Positions 50,330 to 61,320 of a stretch of DNA of 64,000 nucleotides are shown in pieces. The stretch is from Seriola aureovittata (Eukaryota; Chordata; Actinopteri; Carangiformes; Carangidae). The notes beneath the pieces were generated by a model, which did no database searches, had not been told where the DNA came from, and saw nothing but the letters and a program-made list of their open reading frames with translations. Where the stretch lies: the NCBI RefSeq assembly GCF_021018895.1, contig NC_079384.1, positions 1,171,140 to 1,235,139 on the forward strand, given 5' to 3'. Both the position numbers and the translations under genes were made by a program. The first letter of the stretch is position 1. Each line of letters opens with the position of its first letter.

Positions 50330-50870
50330 TGGTCAGACATGTTTTTGCAGAACATGATGTCACAGTGAAGTTGACCCTTGACCTTTTGGATATAAAATGT
50401 CATCACTTCATTTTATCCTTATAGACGTTTGAGTTAAACTGTGTCATAATTAGTGGTTGAATTCAAGAGTTATGGCCTAAAACATGTTTCGTGAGGTCAC
50501 AGTGACAGAGGTGATGAAATTCCCCCTTGGCGTTCCTGATATATGTCATTCACAAGAACGTGAGATTACCATGACCTTGACCTTTGACCTTTGACCACCA
50601 AAATCTAATCATTTCCTCCTTGAGTCCAAATGAATATTTATGCCAAGTTTGAAGAAAACCCCTCAAGGCGTTACTGACATATCGCGTTCACAAAGCCAAA
50701 ACTGAGTTCTGTGAGGTCATCGTGATCTTGACCTTTGACCTGAGACCACCAAATTGTAATCAGTTAATCCTTGAGTTCTAGTGGATGTTTCTGCCAAATT
50801 TGAAGAAGTTTTGTCAAGGTGTTACTGAGATATCGTGTCCAAGAGAACGGGACGGACGTATGTACAGACG
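50330..50870 (+). repeat. Dispersed repeat family B, longest copy with internal tandem monomers
   Basis: After a left part with GATGTCACAGTGAAGTTGACC, a monomer of roughly 110-130 bp recurs about three times. Each holds TGACCTTTGACC, ACCACCAAA, TAATCA, CCTTGAGT, GCCAA(G/A)TTTGAAG, TCAAGG(C/T)GTTACTGA and ATATCG. It ends near GGGACGGACGTATGTACAGACGG. I know this type as abundant in teleost genomes; its class is uncertain. Confidence 0.8.
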
Positions 50871-51344
50871 GAAACATGAAAGCAATAATAAAGCTGTTCA
50901 GTTGTAAAGATGTGGTGAGACTGTCAGGATGTGGAACAGAGTTAACAAAAAGAAGAAAAAGGTAAAAGATATTTCCTTGAAATAGGAAAGGAATTATCAT
51001 TGTTATTTTATTCTATTCCATTATATAAGGAACTTTGCCTGACTGAACCTCTTTCTATTCTACTTGATTCCCCCTGTACTACATGTTCTTAGCGCTTCCT
51101 ACCAAAGGTTGATGACTCATTTCATCAGTCAAATCACTGCACTTTTCATTTTCAGCTGTATCACTGTTCAAGTGATCAACTTTGACAAGTTACAAACTTC
51201 TACAAACCAAGCTAACTGTGCTGGAAACAGATAGAGATGATGGAGGCAGAGAGGGAACAGCATGACTCGTCTCTGTCGGCTGCTCTCAGCTCAGCACCGG
51301 TGGGGGTGGGGGGCTCGAAATGCCTCCCCAGTAAAGATTAAGAT

Positions 51345-51535
51345 GTAATTTCCTTTTTTTTTTTTTTTTTTTGCATTTATTCTGATAAGACAGTGAAAGA
51401 TAGATGGCCATGGAGAGAGAGGAGGAGGGATGACATGCAGCAGCTCAGGGCCGTGGGTTGGACTCGAATTCACGGCTGCTGCAGTAGGAGCTGTACCCAT
51501 GTGGTACGCACTCTGCCAGGTGTCCCAACGTGTAA
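51345..51535 (-). mobile_element. tRNA-derived SINE-like fragment, minus strand
   Basis: A T-run, GCATTTATTCTGATAAGACAGTGAAAGATAGATGG, GAGAGGAGGAGGGATGACATGCAGCAG, an inverted box-B-like GGACTCGAATT (51460-51470) and CTGCTGCAGTAGGAGCTGTACCCATGTGGTACGCACTCTGCCAGGTG follow the usual order of a common fish repeat with a tRNA-like head. Confidence 0.6.
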
Positions 51536-51999
51536 TTTGAAGTATTTTCTTTTTATTCATTTATTTAATTATGTTTATATTTTTATTTTCATTTCATTTT
51601 AAAATAAATATACATGAGTTATAATTCGCTAAAATAAAAGTCACTTTCAAATCAATGCAAACCCACTTGATTGGTTGTCTGTTCTTAAGTAATGTCAGTG
51701 TTGCATTGTGGACTCCAAGTTGGCAACTTTCCCACGGTGTTTGAAGTAGCCTTGCTAGCTTAGTTTGCTATGTGGCTTTTAGCAAACAAAATGGACATCC
51801 TGAAAAAGGATTAAGATCGCAAAACGTCAGAGGACAGGACCCGGGGTCGAGCATAACATCATGGATGTAGCATGAGCGTATCATGGGAACCGTAAACAGG
51901 TGTTAAAACATGACAAAGTAAACAAAATGTCTGCCTGTAAAATGCAGGAAGTGCACGTCACACAGGTCACTATGGTAACTGTGGTAACTATGCTGCTGT

Positions 52000-52260
52000 C
52001 GCGCCGCAGTTGGAATCATGTCGCGGACTTTCGTGTAAATTTGGTATTTATTTTTTGGTCGGGAAGTGTCGGCGGATGTTGACACGGAAACGCTTTTTAC
52101 ATTAACTGGAGACGCTAAGTTTTATTTTCGGCGGCGCTTTCAGTAACTGAGCACAGACACGCAGGTGGGCGGGTCCTGCGGAAAATGACGAATCTGCGAA
52201 CGAGAGCGTTTGGAGCACCGGAAGTGGAGCATGTAAACAAATATCATAGGACAACATGGT
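52000..52260 (+). promoter_or_regulatory. Candidate CpG-rich promoter with ETS (GABP-type) motif
   Basis: CpG density rises here (CGCGCCGCAG near 52000, TCGGCGGCGC near 52130). A full ETS consensus ACCGGAAGTG sits at 52217-52226, a motif typical of housekeeping CpG-island promoters. It precedes the exon-like stretch at 52495-52895 on the same strand. No transcript evidence is available from sequence alone. Confidence 0.35.
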
Positions 52261-52494
52261 CGACTATTAACACTGGGAGTTTTGGGGCTGACGGACCCGC
52301 CAAATAAGATGCTGCGAGCTGAGAGCTGACGAAGAATTGGTGAAACTGTGGACAGACAGCGCGTGTGTGGTTGTCAGTTTTCCCGCTCCTCCAGAACGAC
52401 TCTGGTGTAAATAAAGGACCGGTAAGAGCGGGAGATTGAACCGGAGAGTAAAACGCTGTTTTTTATTTTTTGGCGGTATGGACTCCACCAGGAC

Positions 52495-52895
52495 ATGGAC
52501 GCCTTGAGAGCGGGAAACCCCGACAGTGGGATTTTTTCTGGATGCAGGGAAAGTGAAGCCATCACTGGGTTTAACCAAGACCGACATGGATGAGTCGCAG
52601 CTCAGTGTTGTGGAGACTCGGGTCGCAGGCCAGCCGGGCGGCTTGTCTCCAGGTCCTCCGGGCCTCTGGTTCTCACTGCCTCCAAACATGCGCTGACATC
52701 TGGGGCCTCCACTGCTGAGAGTCAGGATTATTTCTCCAGGCTGAAGAAGGTATTTTCCGAGCACAGACTAAAAGCTAACCTGACCCAGCTGGCCTTGGAG
52801 ACTGACCTGAGCAGAAAGTTTAAACAAGAGCGGAAGGATCTTCTTCTGAGGACATTGAACTCATCAGCAAACCGAAGACTTCACACTCAGTTAAG
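52495..52895 (+). pseudogene. Unidentified exon-like stretch with interrupted frame
   Basis: One frame reads from ATG 52495 (MDALRAGNPDSG...) to an in-frame TGA at 52591-52593, then stays open from 52594 to a TAG at 52897-52899. The later part looks protein-like and amphipathic (LKKVFSEHRLKANLTQLALE, then a Lys/Arg-rich segment). The frame runs into a possible donor (TTAAG|GTAGG, exon end 52895). A different frame starts at ATG 52586 (MDESQLSVV) and runs 36 residues. I do not recognise the product. It may be a broken first exon, the 5' end of a noncoding transcript, or part of a mobile element. An opposite-strand frame of similar length exists, so openness alone is weak evidence. Confidence 0.25.
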
Positions 52896-53224
52896 GTAGG
52901 ATTGATTTATTTCTTCATGTTTTAATGTTTTGGGATGCTTTTATTTGTTTGGATAGCCTATTGCTTATGTCACTAATAGTTTTGTTACTTGTATAACAGC
53001 CAGCACACAGGACAGATTGTGACTATGTTGTGATGCCTGTGTTAGATGGTGATTTTCAATAGAACCTGTTCTCAGCTGATCAGCAGAGATTGTTTGGTGT
53101 CTTTACCTGCTGGTTGTTGCTTTTTATATGTGTGAGGTGTAATGATGCACTTATAGCTGTGCACACAGTGTGTAATTCTTTTGGTGAAGTCCCTCGGCCT
53201 CAGTGCTTAACTGATTAGATTCTG

Positions 53225-53375
53225 GGGGTCAAAGGTCAAGGTGAGTGTGACTGCACAAAACCCTTTTTAGCATTTACCCAACACCTCGCACATGGTTAAT
53301 ATTTTATATGTCTCTGGATAAACAGGGATGTAACCTGAAACTAGGGTGGCGGAGGCAGACAACCACGAGGCGGTA
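53225..53375 (-). repeat. Dispersed repeat family B fragment
   Basis: GGTCAAAGGTCAAGGTGAGTGTGAC is followed by TCTGGATAAACAGGGATGTAACC and GTGGCGGAGG, in reverse order to the 32.3-kb copy. Confidence 0.65.
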
Positions 53376-53399
53376 ATTCGAGTTTAAAGCAGGAATTTG

Positions 53400-55370
53400 C
53401 CAAAAGATGCATCAAACAAAAGGCTCCTCCTCGGGGAGTCACATCCTTGGTAGTAAAGGTAAATCCGCCACAGAGGAGCTTTTTAAAACACATCATTGGA
53501 CAGTAGACGGTTGTCTGCTCTGAAGAATACTCGCTCCAACTCATGGCGTTCCATTATCACAACGGACTGTTTTCTAGTCAACACAATACAACAGGGACGC
53601 TGCTAGTTTACCTAATCAAGGAATTTCTGAACTTCTGAAAGTCTTACATTTAGACCAATTTAAAGTTTGATGGTAAAACATAATTGAACTGACTTCTCCC
53701 TCCCAGCCAAGCTTACAAACTGCATTTGAATAACAAGAGCCTAATCTTCCGCGCTGCCATTCATTCACTAAATTCTCCTTCAACCTTTTTTTTTTTCTTC
53801 TAAAACCTCATGAAGAACATTATAGTCATCCGGGGTCATGATTGGACTATATTTGAAAACACGCCATCAAAACATCAAAGACAGAGTGAATCAGAGAGCG
53901 AGTCGATGGAGGAATCAGATTTGATAAGTGAACTGAGTTGTGAGAGCAGCAATTTCCTTCCTCACAGCGGCAGCGCGGAGACCATTGTCGGCTGAATAAC
54001 AATCCCGAGTTGAAACAGAATGCGCTATTGTGTACTTCCAGCAGAAAGTAACCTCAGAAAGGCTCTCCTGAAAAGAAGCAGCTTTACGCCGTGCGTGCCC
54101 ACATGGCGGGGAAGAGACACCGGATGAGATTTGGCGGGTAAAAGCCTTTGGGCCCATAGGGACGGGGAGTCTGCAGGGATGTACCTCTTTGATGTGGGAA
54201 AGTGGCACTTGAAAAAAAACAGGCTGTGTATGGTATTGATTGTCCGTCATTGTCTGCCTCCTGCCAGGCCTTTGTTACTCGGATCATCACAGGGGCCTCA
54301 AACGGGAAGAGATAAATGGAGGAAGATCACAGCATTAAGTCCTTCAGCCTTCAGACACCACAACACCTTCTGACAAAAATTCAGGGTTTTCAGAAGACCA
54401 CACCTCAGAGAAGAACAGGTGGAGTGATAGAGTTGGTATTTTAGTACCTGGAATGTAGTTTGTTTGTTTTTTTTTTCCAGCTGCTGACGACCAGCTGTTT
54501 CCACTGAGCTGCTTCACTGTCGCTCTTTGCATTTAAATGAACAGGAAGCTGCTGCAGTTGAGCCTCGCTGTCGACGGGCGTGGATCAATACTGAGCTGAT
54601 GTAGAATGACATGTACATGTATGTATGTGTATGTTACATCTCTGTTTTCATTTGTGACGGCTACAGTAGCGGGATAACGTTAGCTAACTCGCTGTTGCCA
54701 ATATTATACACGTGTTGCTATTGCTAGCTGGCTAACTGTCAGCATTGCTGTGGAGCGTATCACAGCAATGCTAGCTTGGGCTAACGGTTGTGGTTAGATC
54801 GTTTCTTGTTGGTTCTCGTGTTCGCAGAGAAACTTTATTCAGTGGAGCTTCTTGCCGTGTGTTTAGTGGTCACTTCCACCGAGCTTCATAACACCTTGGA
54901 CTGAGAACGTAAAGGGGGGGGGGGGCAACGAAGCATTTGTTTTGGTCTGAGATGCTGGAGGTCTAGTGCAACTGGTAGAGGCTGTTCAAACCTTCAACAT
55001 AATCATTACTTTTTTACATAATGAAAAAAATAGGAAAAGACACCAAAAATAAATACAGCAATTTAAAATTGTAATAATAATAATAATGATAATGATAATA
55101 TTAATAAAAAACTGGTCTATCTGGCCAGCCCTGTGTATTTTTGGTGTTTTTTCTTTCTTTTTAGATTTGTTAGAAAAACATTCTGTGAGCAGATTCAGAA
55201 TTTCTAAAATGCAGACTTTGGCTCTGATTCCAGCTTCGTACATGTGAACCCACACAATCATCAGGGTTTCTGTTCCGCTGTTTGTATTCAGATTTTATAA
55301 AATGTAAATATTTCATGATGTAACAATTAGATTTTATAGGCCAGTGATAAAATATGCAGAGCAAATATGA
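53400..55370. other. Unannotated stretch between the 53-kb repeat and the ca10 5' region
   Basis: Mostly unique. It holds a T-run at 53788, a poly-G run near 54916-54926, a GCTAGC/TAGCTAAC-rich patch at 54670-54790 and an (ATA)n-like patch at 55070-55110. No coding exon recognised. Confidence 0.5.
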
Positions 55371-55376
55371 CGGCCA

Positions 55377-55487
<111 letters not shown>

Positions 55488-55565
55488 CTTAATGCTTTTT
55501 GTATGAGAGGAGCAGATTGATAGAAAGGCTGCCAGTCTTTTTGGTAATGATCTTGTTTGTGTATG

Positions 55566-55585
55566 CTCTCTCTCTCTCTCTCTCT

Positions 55586-55631
<46 letters not shown>
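55566..55631. repeat. Compound (CT)n(GT)n microsatellite
   Basis: Ten CT units adjoin about 22 GT units. Confidence 0.95.
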
Positions 55632-55632
<1 letters not shown>

Positions 55633-55849
55633 TTTTCACACACAAATCCTCTGGCAGGAATATGATTCCAACTGTTCGTTATTCTTCCCACATATATCAT
55701 CACTGTATCTCCCGCCTTCTTCCTTTCACCTTCTCTCTTTAACACAAACTGTTTTTTTTTCTCTAAAACATGAGACATTTTTCCTGCGGCACGCGAGATT
55801 TTCATCCACCTGTGCCCCCCCCCCCAAAAAAAGCCAACAAAAAAACAAA

Positions 55850-56045
55850 CTCCCCCGCCGCCTGTCTGTGCGCGCCCCCGACGCGCGCAGGCGCGCTCCT
55901 CGCGAATCCTCATCATGTGTAAAGCCGCAGAAGGTGGGTGGCATCGCTGGGTGCCCCGGTACCGGACCGGAGCAGGAAGTCCACTACGATCCGTATCAGA
56001 GGACACACAGAGCTGCCGCTGATCTCAGCTGAACGCCGACGTCAT
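55850..56045 (+). promoter_or_regulatory. CpG-rich patch, candidate ca10 promoter or noncoding exon
   Basis: This roughly 200-bp stretch is rich in CG dinucleotides (for example CGCGCGCAGG near 55880) in an otherwise CpG-poor neighbourhood. It ends near a CRE-like half site (GACGTCA at 56039-56045). It lies about 1.6 kb upstream of the ca10 start codon on the same strand. A potential donor (AAGGTGGGT near 55932) could join it to the acceptor-like site at 57153. The promoter role is inferred from composition and position only. Confidence 0.35.
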
Positions 56046-56193
56046 CATTATTATTCATTAATACTCAGCTTAATTTATTAGATGAATACTGTGTTTTCTG
56101 GTGCGTCAAAACTGCGCGGTCGGACTTTTCTGACCGTTGTTATTTGCAGGGAATTTATCTATTTATCTACAGACGCTGTAAGTTGTGATTTAA

Positions 56194-56211
56194 CCCCCCC
56201 CCCCCCCCCCC
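56194..56211. repeat. Poly-C run
   Basis: Eighteen consecutive C, 1.4 kb upstream of the ca10 start. Confidence 0.9.
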
Positions 56212-56273
56212 ATATCTGCACGGGATACCTGTCTTTTTGAAGAATCAGTGTTGTAGTTGTGCCCAGGGTATGT

Positions 56274-56468
<195 letters not shown>

Positions 56469-57153
56469 CGTGCTGTAAATGCGGAGCACTTAGGCAGAGG
56501 ATGACCGGAAATTATGTGGTGGAGTTCGCAAAATAAAAGCACAGCAGGAGAAAAAAAATAGAAATAAAGAACAAAATCCAAATGGCAGTGAAAGTGTTAA
56601 TAAAATTAGGCGATATTACAACAGTGAACATAGTAATCAAATGATGATTTAAAAAGTGGGTAATTGATATTATTGATTACTTACTGGGCATTAATTAGAT
56701 CCACATCATTAAATTATTAGTTGGATATATTAAGTCTACACATAACAGTCTCATTCCCTTTAAGTTGCTTCCTGCACTCTAAACTGATTTGTTTGCATGT
56801 TAACAGGATCATTAACAACAATAAATAATACTTAAAAAAATTACAACTTTCCTACAAGTCGATCACAACCACAATGATTTGATTTACATCTGTAGGCATA
56901 CGTTAAACAGTTCAGTTAAAAAAAAAGAGAGGAACTTTTATTGTGAAACTCCACACCGGAAGTTGTGGTTGTATACCGTCAAACTTGACGCTGGTCCCCT
57001 GCAGTGACGGCGGAGAAGTCTCGATCAGAGGCTCGCCACCTGGCGATGCGAGTTTTCTCTGAGTTGTGAGGCGTCTCCAGGTGTTAGTCCGATCCCTCCG
57101 CGTGTCCCGCCGCCAGTAATCCGGCTTTTTTCCCTCTTCCTCTTTCCACACAG

Positions 57154-57575
57154 AGATTTTTTACCCGAAACCACCATGTGTGACTTTCCGTGGTGATGAA
57201 CGGGATGCCTGCTCTGTGAAACGGCGACGGATGGATGGATGTGTCCATTCACTCAGTCCTAGGGCGCACTGGAATAATACAGTGAACTGACCGAGGATCG
57301 GTGTTCTGCTCTTTTCTCTGGAGTTCATCCTTTTTGTGTGTGTTTTCTTTTTTGCCATCTCTGGAATGGTTTCAGTCACTGTGGGAACGTGTAACATTTC
57401 TTCCTGAGGCTTTGAGCACCTGCTATGTGTCTGGTGTGGAAATTACCTGGTGGAAGGTGTACAGCGGGATCCGGTCTGGGAGGACAGGACATCTGCAACT
57501 GATAAAGCTCCATTTCGTCTTCTTCTTCTTTTTCTTTTTTTTCTAACCTGTGCGTAATGTATGTGGAATGAAAGG
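57154..57575 (+). promoter_or_regulatory. ca10: Probable 5' leader of ca10 with possible upstream 3' splice site
   Basis: The sequence immediately before the ca10 start is GC-richer than its surroundings and carries no long frame, as expected of a 5' UTR. A pyrimidine-rich run at 57125-57148 ending in CACACAG at 57147-57153 resembles a 3' splice site, so the leader exon may begin at 57154 and be joined to a noncoding exon further upstream. Its true 5' end is not visible from sequence alone. The run could equally lie inside an unspliced leader. Confidence 0.45.
57176..57571 (+). promoter_or_regulatory. Cluster of short upstream ORFs in the ca10 leader
   Basis: Six short ATG-initiated frames precede the main start: 57176-57196 (MCDFPW), 57196-57219 (MNGMPAL), 57231-57290 (19 residues), 57366-57407 (13 residues), 57425-57502 (25 residues) and 57557-57571 (MYVE). 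The first has a good context (ACC before ATG) and its TGA overlaps the second ATG as TGATG. The last one stops five bases before the main ATG. If the whole leader is transcribed, such uORFs would be expected to lower translation of the main frame; that effect is inferred. Confidence 0.5.
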
Positions 57576-57636
57576 ATGGATATAATCTGGGAAATACTGC
57601 TAATTCTCCAGGCCAATTTTATTGTCTGCATATCAG
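57576..57636 (+). CDS. ca10: First coding exon of carbonic anhydrase-related protein 10 (ca10-like), partial
   Basis: Carbonic anhydrase-related protein 10 is a secreted, catalytically inactive member of the alpha-carbonic anhydrase family, expressed in neurons, where it binds neurexins. The exon reads MDIIWEILLILQANFIVCIS plus the first base (G) of a split codon, then a strong donor (CAG|GTGAGT at 57634-57642). From memory, the human CA10 start has the same length, ends in the same LQANFIVCIS block, and is followed by an Ala that would complete a G-starting codon; I count 15 of 20 identities. The peptide is a hydrophobic signal sequence. The ATG at 57576 has A at -3 and G at +4. An in-frame ATG at 57561 would add five residues but has T at -3 and T at +4, and an in-frame TAA lies at 57555. 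Teleosts carry two copies (ca10a, ca10b); which one this is cannot be told from 20 residues. Later exons, with the carbonic anhydrase fold, lie outside the window. Confidence 0.85.
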
Positions 57637-57875
57637 GTGAGTGATGGGCGTCGTTTCCAGCAGGTGCATCAAATAAATTATCTTTAAGCTTTTCCTTAAA
57701 AAAATGAAAACGTGCGGGCTGAGGGCGGGCTTTGGTTTAAAACAGCTCTGATCCACAAGGACTGCTCCTCAGGACGCGCTCCGGCAGGTGGAGAGAACAT
57801 ATCTAAATGTTCTCACGCAGTCCTGCCATGATACAGACGATCCCTGTTGTTTTAATCTGTAGTTACCTATGGATG

Positions 57876-57879
<4 letters not shown>

Positions 57880-57962
<83 letters not shown>
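57880..57962. repeat. (GT)n microsatellite in ca10 intron 1
   Basis: About 41 pure units followed by (GA)3. Confidence 0.95.
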
Positions 57963-57970
<8 letters not shown>

Positions 57971-58133
57971 CTCAGGATGGGCACAGTGTAGGCTCCAGAA
58001 CTGGATGCGCAGGCTTCTGACGCACGCATGACATGGGTGGGCTCCTCTTATACAAACCACAATGAACATAATCAATTATATTTTATAGTTTTTATTGTTG
58101 CTTCACGGACAAATCACGTGTCTGCTGTTAGAC

Positions 58134-58134
<1 letters not shown>

Positions 58135-58169
<35 letters not shown>
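58135..58169. repeat. 35-base poly-C run in ca10 intron 1
   Basis: Thirty-five consecutive C on the + strand. The G-rich strand could form G-quadruplexes. The exact length may be affected by sequencing or assembly error. Confidence 0.9.
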
Positions 58170-58171
<2 letters not shown>

Positions 58172-58224
58172 ATCCTCTCCATCATGGTGAAGTCTCTGGA
58201 CTCTCAGTTGATATTAAATAAAGC

Positions 58225-58345
58225 GGGTTGTGTGCGCCCGGTGAGCGCACGGCGCTCTGCGGCGTGAGCAGCGGATGCGGCGGTGTAGGTCAGGCTGCTG
58301 TGGCCGCGCTGTGCGCGCGGTACGGAGGAGGAGACGCTCTGAGCC
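58225..58345. promoter_or_regulatory. CpG-rich patch in ca10 intron 1
   Basis: CG dinucleotides cluster (GTGCGCCCGGTGAGCGCACGGCGC, GGCCGCGCTGTGCGCGCGGTACGG), 600-770 bp after the first coding exon. It may be part of the CpG island around the transcription start, split by the simple repeats. Confidence 0.35.
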
Positions 58346-59092
58346 TCCAGTGGAATAATAAATGTTTGGTGGAGGACACATGACTTCACACTGTCCTGCT
58401 GTCAATTCACAGCCTCCACTTTTGACTGCTGTGTTTAAACTACGTGTTAACCTCAAGCCCAGTCTTGTGATTTGACCTCCTTTCACTCCAAATTGCCAAA
58501 ATTTCTCACGTGAATTTTCAAAATAAAAGCAGATTTTCAAATACAGGTGAAGCTGTGCTCTTTGTGCAAGTTGCAGATACAGTGTCTGAGTGTTTATCAT
58601 AGAATAGCTCAGAATTACAACACACAGTAGAGAGTAAATGACTCTCTTACGAGTGAATCCAATCCTGTCTGCGTATTTTCCAGAGAACCAGGCTCTCCTC
58701 TTCCTCTGTAGCTCGGCCCTCAGTCGTCAGTAAAGAGCAGATCCTATATGAGTGTCGGCCTACTCCAGCCTCCACAGTTCTGATTGCTTCCACCATTGGA
58801 ATGTTTTAATTGAGGTCATCCAACCAGGAACCAGATGATTGTGTCCTTTCTTTTGAACATTGTTAGATAAATGAAATCCCTCTCAGGCAGCAGGTGACAC
58901 GATGCTAGTAAATACAATCAGGAAATACTAGTAACAGCCTCTTTGTTTCCCCTTGTTGCAGTTAGACCCAGCTTTCATTGTAATGCACATCAGATATTTG
59001 CTGGTTTTAGCCAATCAAAATGCACCATTTAAACCTGAACTAAGAAGATTTAAATAATTAATCAGGTGATGTTTTAAACAGGGACAGATTGA

Positions 59093-59285
59093 GGCACGGT
59101 GTGGTGGTGCAGTGGTGAGCACTGTCGCAGCACAGCGAGCAGGTTCTGGGTTCTAACCTCCTGGCTGACACGGAGGTCTTTCAGAGCGTGTTCTCCCTGC
59201 GCCTGCGTGGGTTTCCTCCCACAGGCCGAAGACATGCAGGTTAACTGGTGGATGTGAGTGTGAATGGTCGTCAGCTCTGTGTTAC
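59093..59285 (+). repeat. Common teleost repeat with tRNA-like box B
   Basis: GGCACGGTGTGGTGGTGCAGTGGTGAGCACTGTCGC, GGTTCTGGGTTCTAACCTCCTGGC, TTCTCCCTGCGCCTGCGTGGGTTTCCTCCCACAG, AAGACATGCAGGTTAACTGGTG and GTGTGAATGGT are the standard successive blocks of a repeat found thousands of times in fish genomes. The class is uncertain to me. Confidence 0.8.
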
Positions 59286-61189
59286 TTTTAGGACGTTTTC
59301 AAAGTCAATAATAACGTGTCAAACTCAAGATCCTGAGGGAGGGAGTTTCCTCCATGTTTTATTTTTTTACCTGCTGTTCTGAATCAATTTCATCGACGCT
59401 GCTGAAGCATCAGCCTGGTTACAGTTTTGTTGAGGAGCTTGTGTGTAGCCTACTTGTGTTAACTGTGTGTTACTAAACACAGGTGTGTTTGCTGAGCTTT
59501 AGGCCTCTGTGTCGTCTGTACTGGAGCCTTTGGGACGGTTGCAGCAAGGAGGCGAGTCCTTTTTCCTCCAATCAGAAACATGCTACAGTGACGCCACTCA
59601 TACTGCACATGCTCAGTTAGACCCTCCCTCGCCATCAGAACTTACTTAGTTTGAATCATTGTTTGGTCAGCATGTGTGGAGGTCAGTGTGTCATGGCTGA
59701 CAGGGCGCAGACCACACAACAGTTTGACTCAACTTGTTTAGTTCTTAATAAACTAAATATGCTGCGAGTTTAGTCCCATAGCAACAACAGATGCAACAAT
59801 ATTTGCTAAATTTAACACATAAGAAAATACAAAGATGTTATTTTTGGAATTATTCTGTCAGTCTTACAATATATTTACCTGTTTATCATAAAATAGATAA
59901 ATTGGGCCTTTATGCAAAACAAAGTTCGATAACTGTTCTATGATAAATATTATTAAATAAATAATACTATAATATTGTAAAATGAGTATTGTGCTTATTG
60001 AGACAAAAGACTAAAGTTAATTGGTTAAATTTGAATGGTTTTCTAATATGTTGCAACCGTCCTCAGGGTTGTGGTCAGTTGCAACATCTGAATTTGTCTA
60101 TTTAAATAAATATTGAGACTGATATGTCATATGTTATCATCTCTAAATGTGATGGGTAATTTGCAGACAGATGTGAATTTAATATATAAAGGTTTGTTTG
60201 GTGTCTGAGTCACTGAGAGAAATGTAGAAAGTGTTGCAACCGTCTCCAGTCTCCTGTAACTTGCTGGGAGTGAAAATATTCCTTTAATGATGCTTGGATT
60301 GTGAAAGTTGCAGCATTTTCATACCACATATATATGTATTTATTTTCTTACAAATATTTGATGAAATGAAGCTCATTCATCAGCCTGTTGTTATCCCTGA
60401 TGTCAGGTTAAACTAACATACATGCACATACGTGATGCTTCAGAGGACGAGGCAGAATATTATCTTGCACAGCTGAGCCTGATCGTGGACATGAAAGTCT
60501 CCTTAGTGCCAAGAACTTTAATCCGTGATGTAATCAAGAGGCAAAGCCTGGCATCGCTCCAGTGACAGTGAACAGGAGAGTGACTCTGTGGGCACCGTGA
60601 CAGCACTGTGTGGTGATTTTATGTTATTTTTATCTTATTTTCTGAAGAGAACGAGCTGCACTCATTATTTTAAAGCAGGCATTTTCAAAGTGCCATCAGA
60701 CAAAATGGAGACAATTGCCCAGCAGTTGATGATACTCGTGTTAGATCTGGAGTTATAAGGAGCATCATCTCTAGAGTCATTTGTCATGATGGACATGGAG
60801 ATTACGATGTCATAGAGGAGTGTGAAGCACCCTGAATGTAAACGTGTGTTCAGTGATTTAGAGCCACGACTCTCAGAAGGAAGAGAAGCAGGGAGTACGA
60901 GTACGACTTCACCAAGGTAAAAGTTTGTGCCACAATCTGTTGTTGGTACAACTGGCACCGTGTTGATAAGTCAAACTACAATAACTAACTTCCTGTTGTT
61001 TTTCACACACCTGTTTGCACCTGTACCTTTCACCAGCAGCAGGTCGTTTCCCCCCGCCGTACTGGACCGGGAAAGACCGCCCTGAAAACAAATAGGAATA
61101 AACGGAGGAGCTGCGTTTTTTTCTGGATAGAAAAACTCTGTAACGTTTAAATGTCTCAACTGATTTCACTGAGCTGTTATTATATCGGA

Positions 61190-61320
61190 GGGTTCATGAT
61201 CGTCATTTCATTTCATCTTTGTTGCCTTTATTTTGAAAGGTGCAGGCGTCTGGACTCGAACCAGTGGCCGCTGCGGTTAGGACTAACCTCAGTGGAGCCG
61301 CTGATGCGCCCAGACATTTT
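61190..61320 (-). mobile_element. tRNA-derived SINE-like fragment, minus strand
   Basis: The inverted box B GGACTCGAACC lies at 61252-61262, followed by AGTGGCCGCTGCGGTTAGGACTAACC and GAGCCGCTGATGCGCCCAG. It is related to the 51.4-kb copy. It is not a functional tRNA: the flanking stems are degenerate. Confidence 0.55.

Noticed and set aside
52267..52764. A 165-codon minus-strand frame
   Set aside because: It overlaps the GC-rich exon-like stretch, shows no family I know, and no splice or promoter signals on that strand.
60665..60958. A 97-codon minus-strand frame
   Set aside because: No recognised domain; it lies within the inferred ca10 intron and is probably chance or repeat-derived.
61240..61310. 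A tRNA gene suggested by the inverted box B
   Set aside because: Box A and the stems are degenerate and the context matches a dispersed SINE-like repeat.
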